Of a stretch of DNA of 64,000 nt, positions 17,071 through 25,386 are shown one piece after another. Position 1 is the stretch's first letter. Each line of letters opens with the position of its first letter. The stretch comes from Pseudorhodobacter wandonensis (GTDB lineage: Bacteria; Pseudomonadota; Alphaproteobacteria; Rhodobacterales; Rhodobacteraceae): positions 248,001 to 312,000 of the forward strand of contig NZ_LGHT01000044.1 in NCBI RefSeq assembly GCF_001202035.1, written 5' to 3'. The notes under the pieces are model-generated. The model was not told the DNA's origin. It did not search any database and saw nothing but the letters and a program-made list of their open reading frames with translations. The position numbers and the translations under genes were made by a program.

Positions 17071-18483
17071 TTACATCGGGCCGTGGTCGTGCTGTTCGGT
17101 CGCGTCGCGGCCGTCGATATAACTGCCAACCGGCGGGTGATGGCCGGGGCCGGCCAGCCAATCGCCTTCTGTCCGCATCCAGTCGAACAGTTTGTCATGC
17201 AACGCCTGTTGAACCTTGGTCAGTGCGGGTTCGCCTGCGCGGTTGCTGCGTTCTTGTGGGTCGGTTTCAAGGTCGTACAGCTCTGCAATGTCATGCGGGC
17301 TCCAGACATATTTATAGCGCACATCGCGGATGCCTCGAAACCGGAACTGTCGCCCTTGATAGGCATCGTATTCCAGAAAGGCGTGGTCTGCCGTCGAACG
17401 CCAGAATGATCGCGAACGTTCGGCTTTGGTCAGCATTGCGCCGTTTCCGGCACGGTCGATCATCGTAGGGAACAAGTCGTGAAAACTGACGAAATTTTCG
17501 CGCACAGTCGCGTGGTCGGCCAAAGGATCGCGAAGGATCATGGGGATACGGATAACCTCATCATAAAAGAACGGCCCTTTGTCGAACCACCCATGCGCGC
17601 CGAGCATCTCGCCGTGATCAGCTGTAAAGGCTATCAGTGTGTTGTCATCCAGCCCATTTCGGCTGACGGCTGTGCGCAGCCGCCCGAACAGCGCATCGAT
17701 CCACGAACAAAAGCCCCAGTAATGCTGTGCAGTGCGGCGCCAGTCGTCCTGCGTCATGTGTGATGTGTCCTGGCACGGCCAATAGAATGCCCCTTGTGCC
17801 GCTGGCTTTCCTTGTTCCGAGAATTGCGGGCACCAGTTCTCGGGCATGAAATCCGCAGGCAAATCATTGTAAAGATCAACGTATTGTTGCGGCACGTGGT
17901 GCGGGAAATGCGGTCCGTGCAGGCAAACGACAAGGCAAAAAGGACGTTCCGAGGCCGCAAGTGATGCAAGCTTGTCGATGGCAAGGTTCACCCTTGCCTC
18001 GTCCAATGCGATTCCATCGGTAATTGTCGCATAATAAGGGGATTTGCGCGGCGCGCCAAAGGTAATTTCGGCAGTTTGCATAAGGTCCATATCGCCGCCA
18101 TCACTGAGCGCGGTATCGGCAATCCCCCTTTCCAGCAAAGTCCGATCCCCCAGATGCCACTTGCCGATAAAGGACACCGCATAACCGTCATCGCGCAACC
18201 GTTCGAGAAACGTGACCTGCGCTGGATGAAGCTTGCCCTTTGGATAGAAGGACCGCCCCTGCACATTGTCCACAGCGCCGTGTTGGTGCGGCAGTTTGCC
18301 GGTGAACAGGCTGCCGCGTGCTGGCGTACACAGCGGCACCGGGGTGAAGGCGTTGATGAAAGTCGTGGACTCCTGTGCAAAGGCATGAAGGTTTGGCAGT
18401 TTCGCAGGGTGTCCCGGCTGGTTTAGCGTGTCCCAGCGCCATTGATCCGTCACAAACAGCAGCATATTTTTTCTGGATGGCAT
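17071..18483 (-). CDS. Type I sulfatase (Cys-type, alkaline phosphatase superfamily)
   Basis: A 470-residue sulfatase. The active-site sequence is PLCTPARGSLFTGKLPH with Cys52 of the C-x-P-x-R motif, which the neighbouring FGE would convert to formylglycine. The metal-binding Asp13 is in LFVTDQWRWD, and FTADHGEMLGAHGWFDKGPFFYDE supplies the C-terminal metal ligands. It begins without a signal peptide, so it acts on an imported sulfate ester. A ribosome site AAAGAGG precedes the ATG at 18483 by seven bases; an ATG at 18507 is the alternative. The resemblance is to the choline-sulfatase/heparan-type S1 group; the substrate is not fixed by sequence. The 295 bases upstream hold a candidate operator and no other gene I can support. 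Confidence 0.92.
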   Translation of the reverse strand: MPSRKNMLLFVTDQWRWDTLNQPGHPAKLPNLHAFAQESTTFINAFTPVPLCTPARGSLFTGKLPHQHGAVDNVQGRSFYPKGKLHPAQVTFLERLRDDGYAVSFIGKWHLGDRTLLERGIADTALSDGGDMDLMQTAEITFGAPRKSPYYATITDGIALDEARVNLAIDKLASLAASERPFCLVVCLHGPHFPHHVPQQYVDLYNDLPADFMPENWCPQFSEQGKPAAQGAFYWPCQDTSHMTQDDWRRTAQHYWGFCSWIDALFGRLRTAVSRNGLDDNTLIAFTADHGEMLGAHGWFDKGPFFYDEVIRIPMILRDPLADHATVRENFVSFHDLFPTMIDRAGNGAMLTKAERSRSFWRSTADHAFLEYDAYQGRQFRFRGIRDVRYKYVWSPHDIAELYDLETDPQERSNRAGEPALTKVQQALHDKLFDWMRTEGDWLAGPGHHPPVGSYIDGRDATEQHDHGPM

Positions 18484-18554
18484 CCCGGCACCTCTTTTTG
18501 TTGCCATATCTCTATGCCGCCAATCAGATGAAAAATCTATATCGAACATTAAAA

Positions 18555-18573
18555 TCGCAAAATAATGTATGAA
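18555..18573. promoter_or_regulatory. Second copy of the GntR-like operator, upstream of the sulfatase
   Basis: TCGCAAAATAATGTATGAA shares the core AAAATAATGTAYGAA with the inverted repeat at 15357-15377. It sits 72-90 bases before the sulfatase start. A single regulator could therefore control lactonase, FGE and sulfatase together. Confidence 0.5.
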
Positions 18574-18778
18574 ATTTGTGATGGGTGTGGTTGCTGATTG
18601 GGTTCGAGTGGCGTCGCGGCATGTGGCCTTGAAGATAACTTTCGGCCGCGCCACTGCGAATGCGCGTATTGGGCTGATGGCCGCGCGATACAGCAACGTC
18701 TGACAAAGGCTGCGGCACGAATATCATCGTGAAATGGTTGTCTGCAGGAATATCGATTGGGTAACGGGGCAGGCGCGC

Positions 18779-20395
18779 CTAACCCAGTTTACCCATGATC
18801 AGACTTGCGCATCTATCGCCGAGCATCATCGCGGGCGCATTCGTGTTGCCTGCGTTTATGTCGGGCACTGCCGACATATCGCACACGCGTAAGCCGTCGA
18901 TCCCGCGTACCCGCATCCGTGCATCCAGAACCGCCATCGGGTCCCCATCCGCCCCCATTCTGGCAGTGCCTGCCGGATGGTAGTTGGTTTTCACAAAACG
19001 CTTGCAATGGGCAATCATTGCGGCGTCTGACGTGTCATCCGGGTTGGGAACAGCGACGTTTTTTATCCGCTGCGCCAAGGGCTGCGCCGCCATTGCCCGC
19101 AGAAAAAAGCGCTGCCCCTCTACCATGGTTTTCATATCATCCGGATGTTTTAGCAAGTTGGGCGAAACGATTGGCATCGCAGCCGCATCGGCAGAGGCAA
19201 GCCGCACCTCGCCCCGCGATTTCGGCTTTACAACAACCGTGGTAATCGTAATGCCATAACCATCTTTCAGCGCGTCTTGGGCGTCGCGGTCCAGATAGAC
19301 AATCGGCACGCAAAAGGCCTGAATGGTCGGGGGGGCCTCTGGCGTCACCGGGTTTACAAAGGCCCCGGCCTCGACGCCCGCCGAGGTTACAGGGCCAGTG
19401 CCGAACAGCTTGAACTGCAAACCATTGCGCAGCATCCGCCAACCGTCGCCCTGCCTATAATAGCCATAGGGACCGTTGGCATAGGCAGTGATCGGAACCT
19501 CCGGGTGATCGATCAGGTTTTGGCCTACGCCTGCAAGATCGGCCTGCACGTCAATGCCATGTTCGGCCAGATGGTCGGCAGGGTCAATGCCGGATAACAT
19601 CAGGATCTTGGGCGTGACCAAGGCGCCCGCAGCAAGCACGATCTCTCTGCTTGCTTTTGCAACGTGCTGGCCCTGCTTGTCGCGGAACGCAACCCCAACG
19701 GCGCGGCCATTTTCAATCAAGATCCGGTCAACCTCTGCCCCCAAGCGCACAGTCAGCTTGGGGTTCTTCAACTGCGGCGAGATGAATGCATAGGCAGCGG
19801 AACTGCGCTTTCCCTTGCGGTTGGTGAATTGGTAGAACCCAACGCCGCGCTGGTTTGGCCCGTTGAAATCAGGGTTGAAGGGTTCACCCAAGGTCTGCAC
19901 CGCTTGCACGAACCAGCGCGACATATCATCGATATGACCGGGGTCAGAAACCTGCAACGGCCCCTCTGTTCCGTGCAGCGCATTCGCAAGACGGTTGTTG
20001 CCCTCCATTCCCCTGAAATGCGGCAAAACATCTTTCCAGCCCCAGCCAATCCCGTCATTGTTGCCGCGCAAAATGGCGTCCCACGCGTTATAATCATCGG
20101 GCCGCCCCCGCATATAGACCTGTGCGTTCACAGATGAGCCTCCGCCAAGCACATTCCCTTGCGGGATGTCATGCACGCGCCCGTCCAGATGCGCCTGCGG
20201 CGTCGTTTTGTGGTAGCGCATGAATTTGGAGCCGTTGATCATTTTGAAAATGCCGGGCGGCATATCCAGCAATGGGTGCCGGTTCGAGTGGCCCGCCTCT
20301 AGCAATAACACGCGCCCACCGCTCTCGGCGGCCAAACGTGCTGCGGCCACACAGCCGGCAGAGCCGCCACCGATAACGATGTAATCGTATGTCAT
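18779..20395 (-). CDS. GMC-family FAD-dependent oxidoreductase (choline dehydrogenase-like)
   Basis: A 538-residue flavoprotein. The FAD-binding loop is YIVIGGGSAGCVAAARLAAE at the N-terminus, followed by a PROSITE-type GMC motif (PQGNVLGGGSSVNAQVYMRG). The C-terminal catalytic His is in TNYHPAGTARMGADGD and its partner in NAGNTNAPAMM. The family oxidises primary alcohols (choline, glucose, polyethylene glycol) to aldehydes. The start at 20395 (MTYDYIVIGG) is supported by family N-termini and lies ten bases after the stop of the upstream GntR gene. With the divergent aldehyde dehydrogenase it could give a two-step alcohol-to-acid oxidation. True BetA activity is possible but unproven. Confidence 0.9.
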   Translation of the reverse strand: MTYDYIVIGGGSAGCVAAARLAAESGGRVLLLEAGHSNRHPLLDMPPGIFKMINGSKFMRYHKTTPQAHLDGRVHDIPQGNVLGGGSSVNAQVYMRGRPDDYNAWDAILRGNNDGIGWGWKDVLPHFRGMEGNNRLANALHGTEGPLQVSDPGHIDDMSRWFVQAVQTLGEPFNPDFNGPNQRGVGFYQFTNRKGKRSSAAYAFISPQLKNPKLTVRLGAEVDRILIENGRAVGVAFRDKQGQHVAKASREIVLAAGALVTPKILMLSGIDPADHLAEHGIDVQADLAGVGQNLIDHPEVPITAYANGPYGYYRQGDGWRMLRNGLQFKLFGTGPVTSAGVEAGAFVNPVTPEAPPTIQAFCVPIVYLDRDAQDALKDGYGITITTVVVKPKSRGEVRLASADAAAMPIVSPNLLKHPDDMKTMVEGQRFFLRAMAAQPLAQRIKNVAVPNPDDTSDAAMIAHCKRFVKTNYHPAGTARMGADGDPMAVLDARMRVRGIDGLRVCDMSAVPDINAGNTNAPAMMLGDRCASLIMGKLG

Positions 20396-20405
20396 GTTCA
20401 AAATC

Positions 20406-21134
20406 CTATGACGAAAAGGTCGTGCGCACGTGATCCCATGCGTCAACAAGATGCGATTTCAATGCCTCTTCGGCGGCTGCGGGGTCGCGCTCGAGTATGG
20501 CTGTCAGAATAGCTTGATGGGCTTTGTAGTTCATTTCATTGCGCTCGGGCGAACGGATCATCTTTACCCAATGCGGTGCCAGCCAAGCGGTATAACCTGC
20601 ATGAATCGCCGGGAAAATCGGGTTCTTAGGGATGCTGTACAAAACCCCATGAAATGCGACATCGGTTTGATAAAAGGCCAGCGAGTCCGGAATAGAGGCT
20701 TGATTGGCCGCAAGCGATGCCTTGAGGGCCGCAATATCGTCCTTGGTGGCGGAAAGGGCGGCATCGCGCACCAAAGCCCGCTCAACGAACACGCGGCTGT
20801 CATATAGGTTTTTCACGCCCCCCGGTTCGGTCAAAAGATGCTGCACGATGTTGCCTGTGGCATGCAGCACCGTTTCATAATCAGGTTTGCGTACGATCGG
20901 GCGAAAGCGCGGCTTGCTCTCAATCAACCCGCGGCTGGACAGCGTCGAGATTGCCTCGCGGATGACCGTCCGGCTGGCGCCAAAATTTTCCATCAAATCG
21001 CGCTCGGCGGGCAAAGGCTTGCCGTTGGGAAGCGCACCAGAGACGATCTGTTCTTCCAGCTGCCTGATGACAACATCGGCAGCGCGGGAATCTCTTGTCG
21101 GATTGGGCTGATTCTGCACGAAGCCTCCAAGCAT
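20406..21134 (-). CDS. GntR-family regulator (FadR/FCD subgroup)
   Basis: A 242-residue regulator: winged helix at residues about 20-90 (VVIRQLEEQIVSGALPNGKP, RDLMENFGASRTVIREAIST), then an FCD domain (DVAFHGVLYS and YKAHQAILTAIL histidines). It leads the operon with the GMC oxidoreductase and is divergent from the aldehyde dehydrogenase and ABC transporter operon. The intergenic region contains TGGTCATACCA, a match to the FadR-group consensus TNGTNNNACNA. It is thus the probable repressor of both directions. Its effector is likely a pathway acid. Confidence 0.9.
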   Translation of the reverse strand: MLGGFVQNQPNPTRDSRAADVVIRQLEEQIVSGALPNGKPLPAERDLMENFGASRTVIREAISTLSSRGLIESKPRFRPIVRKPDYETVLHATGNIVQHLLTEPGGVKNLYDSRVFVERALVRDAALSATKDDIAALKASLAANQASIPDSLAFYQTDVAFHGVLYSIPKNPIFPAIHAGYTAWLAPHWVKMIRSPERNEMNYKAHQAILTAILERDPAAAEEALKSHLVDAWDHVRTTFSS

Positions 21135-21243
21135 GGCGCGGCGTTTGGATGATTAAACGATATGTATGATTAGACCAAAACTATGCATCAAACGCAAGAA
21201 AAACCTATCAAATAAGGAAAATCGAATTATTAAGAGAAATTCA

Positions 21244-21286
21244 TTGACAGGATTTGACGATTAGTCATAAGTTTGGTCATACCAAA
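21244..21286 (+). promoter_or_regulatory. Promoter with overlapping GntR operator for the aldA/ABC operon
   Basis: TTGACA at 21244-21249, a 16-base spacer and CATAAG at 21266-21271 form a good sigma-70 promoter. Immediately downstream, TTTGGT-CAT-ACCAAA (21272-21286) is a perfect inverted repeat containing the GntR-FCD consensus. Binding there would block transcription initiation. Confidence 0.7.
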
Positions 21287-21296
21287 TGGGGGCGCT

Positions 21297-22766
21297 ATGT
21301 TTAACCTTTCAATGCCGACGCACGAACAGATCAGCGCCAGAATGTTCATCGATGGCGCTTGGGTTTATGCCACCGGACGGGGCGAAATTGCGGTCGAAAA
21401 CCCTGCAAATGAGGCGCTGTTGGGCAGCATTCCCGATGGCACTGCCGAAGATGCACGGGCAGCGCTGGATTCAGCCCATCGCGCCCAGCCCGCATGGGCG
21501 GCATTGCCCCCGATTGAGCGCGCAGCGCTTGTCCAGAAATTAGCGCATGCCGTGGCCGCACGCGCCGAAGACCTTGCCCGCATCGTTACGCTTGAACAAG
21601 GCAAGCCCTTGGCGCAGGCGCGGGACGAAATTGGGGCGGTCGTCACCTTTTTGACCTATGCCGCCAATAATGCCCGCCGCATCGAAGGCGATATCATCAC
21701 GTCGGACAACCGTGATGAGGAAATCCACATTCGTCGGCATCCTTACGGTGTGGTTGTCGGCCTGACCGCGTGGAATTACCCCGCCGCCCTTGCCGCCCGC
21801 AAACTGGGCCCTGCCTTGGTGACCGGCAATACCTTTGTGCTGCTCGCCCATGAAATCACGCCCTTCTCTGGTTTGGCATTGGCGCAGTTGGCCGAACAGG
21901 TTGGCTTTCCACCGGGTATCTTTAACGTTGTAACCGGCCGCGGCCGGGTGGTCGGGCAGGCGATGGTTGAAAGCCCGCTGTCGGGTCTGATCACCATGAC
22001 CGGCAGCACAAGGGCCGGACGCGAGATTTATCGGGCCGGCGCCGATGCGATCAAGGTGATCCGGCTGGAACTGGGCGGCAAAGCGCCCTTTATCGTCATG
22101 CAAGATGCCGATATCGACGCCGCCGTCAAAGCTGCCGTGACCGCGCGTTTCACCAACAGCGGCCAGATTTGCACCTGCAATGAACGGATGTATCTGCACC
22201 GCGCGATTGCGGATGAATTTTTGGCCAAGTTCACCGATGCAGCGCGGGCCCTGACCATTGGCGACCCGCTGAGCGCTGTGGACATGGGGCCAAAGGTCAG
22301 CGGACCCGAGGTTGAAAAAGTCTGTGAGATCGTCGCGCGTGGCGTGGCTGACGGGGGCGAAGTATTGCTGAAAGGTGGTCCGCTGAAAGACGGCATTTAC
22401 GCCAAAGGCCACTGGTATGCGCCCACTGTGGTAGAGGTGCCGTCCAACAGCTCGCCTCTGATCCAAGAGGAAGTTTTTGGCCCCGTGGCAACAGCCCTAC
22501 GGGTGGACGATCTTGATCAGGCGATTGCCCATGCCAATGACACCAGCTTTGGCCTGTCGGCCTATCTATTCACAAATTCGCTGAAAGACATCGCCCGCGC
22601 ACCTTATGCGCTGAAATTTGGCGAAATTTATCTGAACCGCGCCAATGGCGAGGCGGTTCAAGGCTTTCACACCGGTTGGGGCCAATCGGGCCTTGGCGGC
22701 GAAGACGGCAAATACGGGTTCGACGGGTATCTGCGCAAGCAGACTACCTATTTGAATTGGGGATAA
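21297..22766 (+). CDS. aldA: Aldehyde dehydrogenase, AldA-like (lactaldehyde/glycolaldehyde)
   Basis: A 489-residue NAD-dependent aldehyde dehydrogenase. GLTAWNYPAALAARKLGPAL is the oxyanion/cofactor segment, MTGSTRAGREI the NAD loop, LELGGKAP carries the general-base Glu, and NSGQICTCNERMY the catalytic Cys. The whole sequence tracks E. coli AldA, including the GFHTGWGQSGLGGEDGKYG ending. AldA oxidises L-lactaldehyde, from fucose or rhamnose breakdown, or glycolaldehyde. The in-frame TTG at 21273 lies inside the operator, so the ATG at 21297 with its GGGGG ribosome site is the start. It is first in an operon with the sugar ABC transporter. Confidence 0.9.
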   Translation: MFNLSMPTHEQISARMFIDGAWVYATGRGEIAVENPANEALLGSIPDGTAEDARAALDSAHRAQPAWAALPPIERAALVQKLAHAVAARAEDLARIVTLEQGKPLAQARDEIGAVVTFLTYAANNARRIEGDIITSDNRDEEIHIRRHPYGVVVGLTAWNYPAALAARKLGPALVTGNTFVLLAHEITPFSGLALAQLAEQVGFPPGIFNVVTGRGRVVGQAMVESPLSGLITMTGSTRAGREIYRAGADAIKVIRLELGGKAPFIVMQDADIDAAVKAAVTARFTNSGQICTCNERMYLHRAIADEFLAKFTDAARALTIGDPLSAVDMGPKVSGPEVEKVCEIVARGVADGGEVLLKGGPLKDGIYAKGHWYAPTVVEVPSNSSPLIQEEVFGPVATALRVDDLDQAIAHANDTSFGLSAYLFTNSLKDIARAPYALKFGEIYLNRANGEAVQGFHTGWGQSGLGGEDGKYGFDGYLRKQTTYLNWG

Positions 22767-22819
22767 CCCCAGACAATCGCGCAGGGAGGAGAACCCGCGC
22801 ATTTAGTGGAGGACTACAC

Positions 22820-23794
22820 ATGAAACGCAGAAATCTGTTCCTGGGCGTTACAGCCATTGCCCTTGGCCTTTCAGCTACGGCCTTTGCCCAAGACCTGCCG
22901 CCGCTTGCCCAAAAAGAGCGGTACAAGGTCGGGTTTTCCCAAATGGAATCCAATAACCCTTGGCGTATCGCCGAAACCAAATCGTTCCATGATACCGCCG
23001 AAAGCTGCGGCTGGGATCTGATTGCAACGGACGCGGCAGGCTCGGCCGCCAAGCAGGTCGCCGACGTGGATAGCATGATCGCGCAAGGCATCGACGTGTT
23101 GTTCCTGCCGCCGCGCGAAGAAAAGCCGCTGATCCCAGCAGTTAAAAAGGCCAAAGCTGCCGGCATCCCGACCTTCCTGGTCGACCGTTCTGTTGACCCG
23201 GCAGCCGCTGTCGCCGGTGTCGATTACGTTGCGTTTCTTGGATCGGACTTTATTGATCAAGGGAAACGTGCAGCAGAATGGACCATCGCGAATTTCAAAG
23301 GCGAAAAGGCCGTGGTTGTAGAACTGGAAGGCACTACAGGCTCTTCCCCTGCCAATGACCGCAAAAAAGGCTTTGATGACGCACTTGCGGCTGATGCACG
23401 CTTTGAAATCGTCGCCAGCCAAACCGGTGACTTTGCCCGCGATCTGGGGCGTCAGGTCATGGAAACCCTGTTGCAGGCGCATCCTGATGTGAATGTGGTT
23501 TATGCCCATAACGATGAAATGGCGATTGGGGCTATTCAGGCGCTGGAACTTGCTGGCCGCAAACCGGGCGAAGATGTTTTGATCGTTTCCATCGACGGCA
23601 CCCGCGACGCGCTTCAGGCCATCATTGACGGCAAAATGGGCGTGACGGTTGAAAGCTCGCCATTTTTTGGCCCGTTGGCCTGTGACGTGATGAAGCGCTA
23701 CGCCGCCGGCGAGAAGATTGAACCTTGGGTTCAAGTGAAAGACCGCATCTTCACCAAAGAGAACGCGGCCGATCACATCGCAGAAGCGTACTAA
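22820..23794 (+). CDS. ABC transporter sugar-binding protein, YtfQ-like
   Basis: A 324-residue periplasmic binding protein with a clear signal peptide (MKRRNLFLGVTAIALGLSA, cleavage after AFA). It aligns along its length with E. coli YtfQ, the galactofuranose-binding protein: VGFSQMESNNPWRIAETKS, LFLPPREEKPLIPAVKKAK, VVELEGTTGSSPANDRKKGF, VVYAHNDEMAIGAIQA, VSIDGTRDALQAI. It belongs to the ribose-binding (Peripla_BP_4) group, so a monosaccharide or its derivative is bound. A GGAGG site sits seven bases before the ATG. The 74 bases to the next gene form competing hairpins that may set binding protein above transporter. Confidence 0.93.
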   Translation: MKRRNLFLGVTAIALGLSATAFAQDLPPLAQKERYKVGFSQMESNNPWRIAETKSFHDTAESCGWDLIATDAAGSAAKQVADVDSMIAQGIDVLFLPPREEKPLIPAVKKAKAAGIPTFLVDRSVDPAAAVAGVDYVAFLGSDFIDQGKRAAEWTIANFKGEKAVVVELEGTTGSSPANDRKKGFDDALAADARFEIVASQTGDFARDLGRQVMETLLQAHPDVNVVYAHNDEMAIGAIQALELAGRKPGEDVLIVSIDGTRDALQAIIDGKMGVTVESSPFFGPLACDVMKRYAAGEKIEPWVQVKDRIFTKENAADHIAEAY

Positions 23795-23807
23795 GATACG
23801 CTCGTTC

Positions 23808-23862
23808 GGAGGGATTGTGCTGCTCCCTGCGCAATCCTTCCGCTTCCCTGCGCAAAAGGATT
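23808..23862 (+). promoter_or_regulatory. Competing hairpins between binding-protein and ATPase genes
   Basis: A 13-base-pair stem (GGAGGGATTGTGC 23808-23820 with GCGCAATCCTTCC 23829-23841, two G-U pairs) can protect the 3' end of the binding-protein message. The alternative pairing AATCCTT (23833-23839) with AAGGATT (23856-23862) would hide the AAAAGGA ribosome site of the ATPase gene. The two cannot form together. Confidence 0.5.
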
Positions 23863-23868
23863 TTGGCC

Positions 23869-25386
23869 ATGACTACCCTATTGGAAATGAACGCCATTCG
23901 AAAGGCGTTCAACGGTGTTGCTGCACTGTCAGGTGCATCAATCGCGATCGAGCGCGGCGAAGTGCATGCCCTGATCGGGCAAAATGGTGCGGGTAAATCC
24001 ACCATGATCAAGGTGTTGACCGGGGTCTATCACCGCGACGGGGGAACAATACTGTTCAATGGGGCCGAGAGTGTCTTGACCACCCCGCGTGAGGCGCAAG
24101 CCACCGGGATTGCAACAATCTATCAGGAATTAAATTTGGTCCCACTGCGTTCGGTCACCGAAAATGTGATGCTGGGGTATGAACCTAAACGCTTGGGCAC
24201 ATTCATCAACTGGCGCGAAGCGCATCGGCGTACGCGTGAAATACTGATGCGTTTTGGCATTGATATTGATGTGAAAATGCCGCTCGGCAGTTATTCGACG
24301 GCGATCCAGCAGCTGGTGGCGATTGCCCGTGCGGTCTCGCTAGATGCAAAACTGGTGATTATGGATGAACCGACCTCGTCGCTGGATGCGTCAGAGGTGA
24401 AGGTTTTGTTTGGCGTAGTGCGGGGGCTGCGCGATGCCGGTGTCTCGGTGCTGTATGTCTCGCATTTTCTGGACGAATTGTTTGAGATTTGCGACCGCGT
24501 GACAACGATGCGCGATGGCCAGACTGTTGGCTGCGTCAAACTGGCCGAGACAACCAAACTGGAGTTGATCGCAGGTATGTTGGGGCGTGACCCTGACGAG
24601 ATCGCACAAGCGGGGATGACGGAATTCGGTGGCGGTGCGGCCAAGCAAGGCGAGGTTTTGCTGACCGCCCAAGATATTGCGACTGGTCCGCGCCTGTCCA
24701 AATTTGACATGACTTTGCACCGGGGTGAAATCGTCGGCCTTGGCGGTCTGCTGGGTGCAGGCCGGACCGAGGCCGCCCGCGCGCTGTTCGGCGTGGATGC
24801 CCTGACACGCGGCAAAATTACCCTGAAAGGGGCAGGCGCGCCAAATAGTCCTGCCGAGGCGATCCGCGCGGGTCTCGGGTTTCTGACCGAGGATCGCAAG
24901 GCAGAAGGTATCATTCCTGGCATGTCGGTGCGCGAAAACCTGACGCTGGCCCTGCTGCCAAAGCTGACGCGCAATGGCCAGATTGACCGCGCCCGTGAAC
25001 GGCAGCTGGTGCAAAAATACATTGACGCGCTGGGCATCAAAACCGCCGATATGGAACAACCGATCCGCGAGCTTTCGGGCGGCAACCAGCAAAAGGTTCT
25101 GCTCGCGCGCTGGTTGGCGAATGAGCCGGACATCCTGATCCTTGATGAGCCGACGCGCGGTGTCGATGTTGGCGCGAAACGGGAAATCCAGATGATTATT
25201 CGCGACTATGTGGACCGTGGCTTTGGTGTTGTGCTGATCAGTTCAGAGTTTGAAGAACTGGTAGAAGGCGCGGACCGGATCGTGGTTTTGAACGAAGGCC
25301 GCTCTATTGGCGAGCTGAAAAACCCCGGCATAACAGAACACAAATTGGTGCAGGCGCTTGCCCATACGGATGAGGTGACGGCATGA
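23869..25386 (+). CDS. ABC transporter ATP-binding protein, YtfR/RbsA-like
   Basis: A 505-residue protein with two tandem ABC domains. The first has Walker A GQNGAGKST and Walker B LVIMDEPTSSLD. Its signature is degenerate (SYSTAIQQLVAIARA). The second has a non-canonical Walker A (GLLGAGRTEAAR) but an intact signature and Walker B (LSGGNQQKVLLARW, ILILDEPTRGVDVG). This asymmetry is normal for sugar importers of the Rbs/Ytf type. It powers import with the two following permeases. The start at 23869 has AAAAGGA upstream; the frame upstream to 23725 is not family sequence. Confidence 0.93.
   Translation: MTTLLEMNAIRKAFNGVAALSGASIAIERGEVHALIGQNGAGKSTMIKVLTGVYHRDGGTILFNGAESVLTTPREAQATGIATIYQELNLVPLRSVTENVMLGYEPKRLGTFINWREAHRRTREILMRFGIDIDVKMPLGSYSTAIQQLVAIARAVSLDAKLVIMDEPTSSLDASEVKVLFGVVRGLRDAGVSVLYVSHFLDELFEICDRVTTMRDGQTVGCVKLAETTKLELIAGMLGRDPDEIAQAGMTEFGGGAAKQGEVLLTAQDIATGPRLSKFDMTLHRGEIVGLGGLLGAGRTEAARALFGVDALTRGKITLKGAGAPNSPAEAIRAGLGFLTEDRKAEGIIPGMSVRENLTLALLPKLTRNGQIDRARERQLVQKYIDALGIKTADMEQPIRELSGGNQQKVLLARWLANEPDILILDEPTRGVDVGAKREIQMIIRDYVDRGFGVVLISSEFEELVEGADRIVVLNEGRSIGELKNPGITEHKLVQALAHTDEVTA

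Noticed and set aside
14490-22766. A plain choline-sulfate operon (betC-betA-betB)
   Set aside because: The aldehyde dehydrogenase tracks AldA rather than BetB, and lactonase, dehydratase and sugar ABC genes in the same island point to carbohydrate. Kept only as an alternative.
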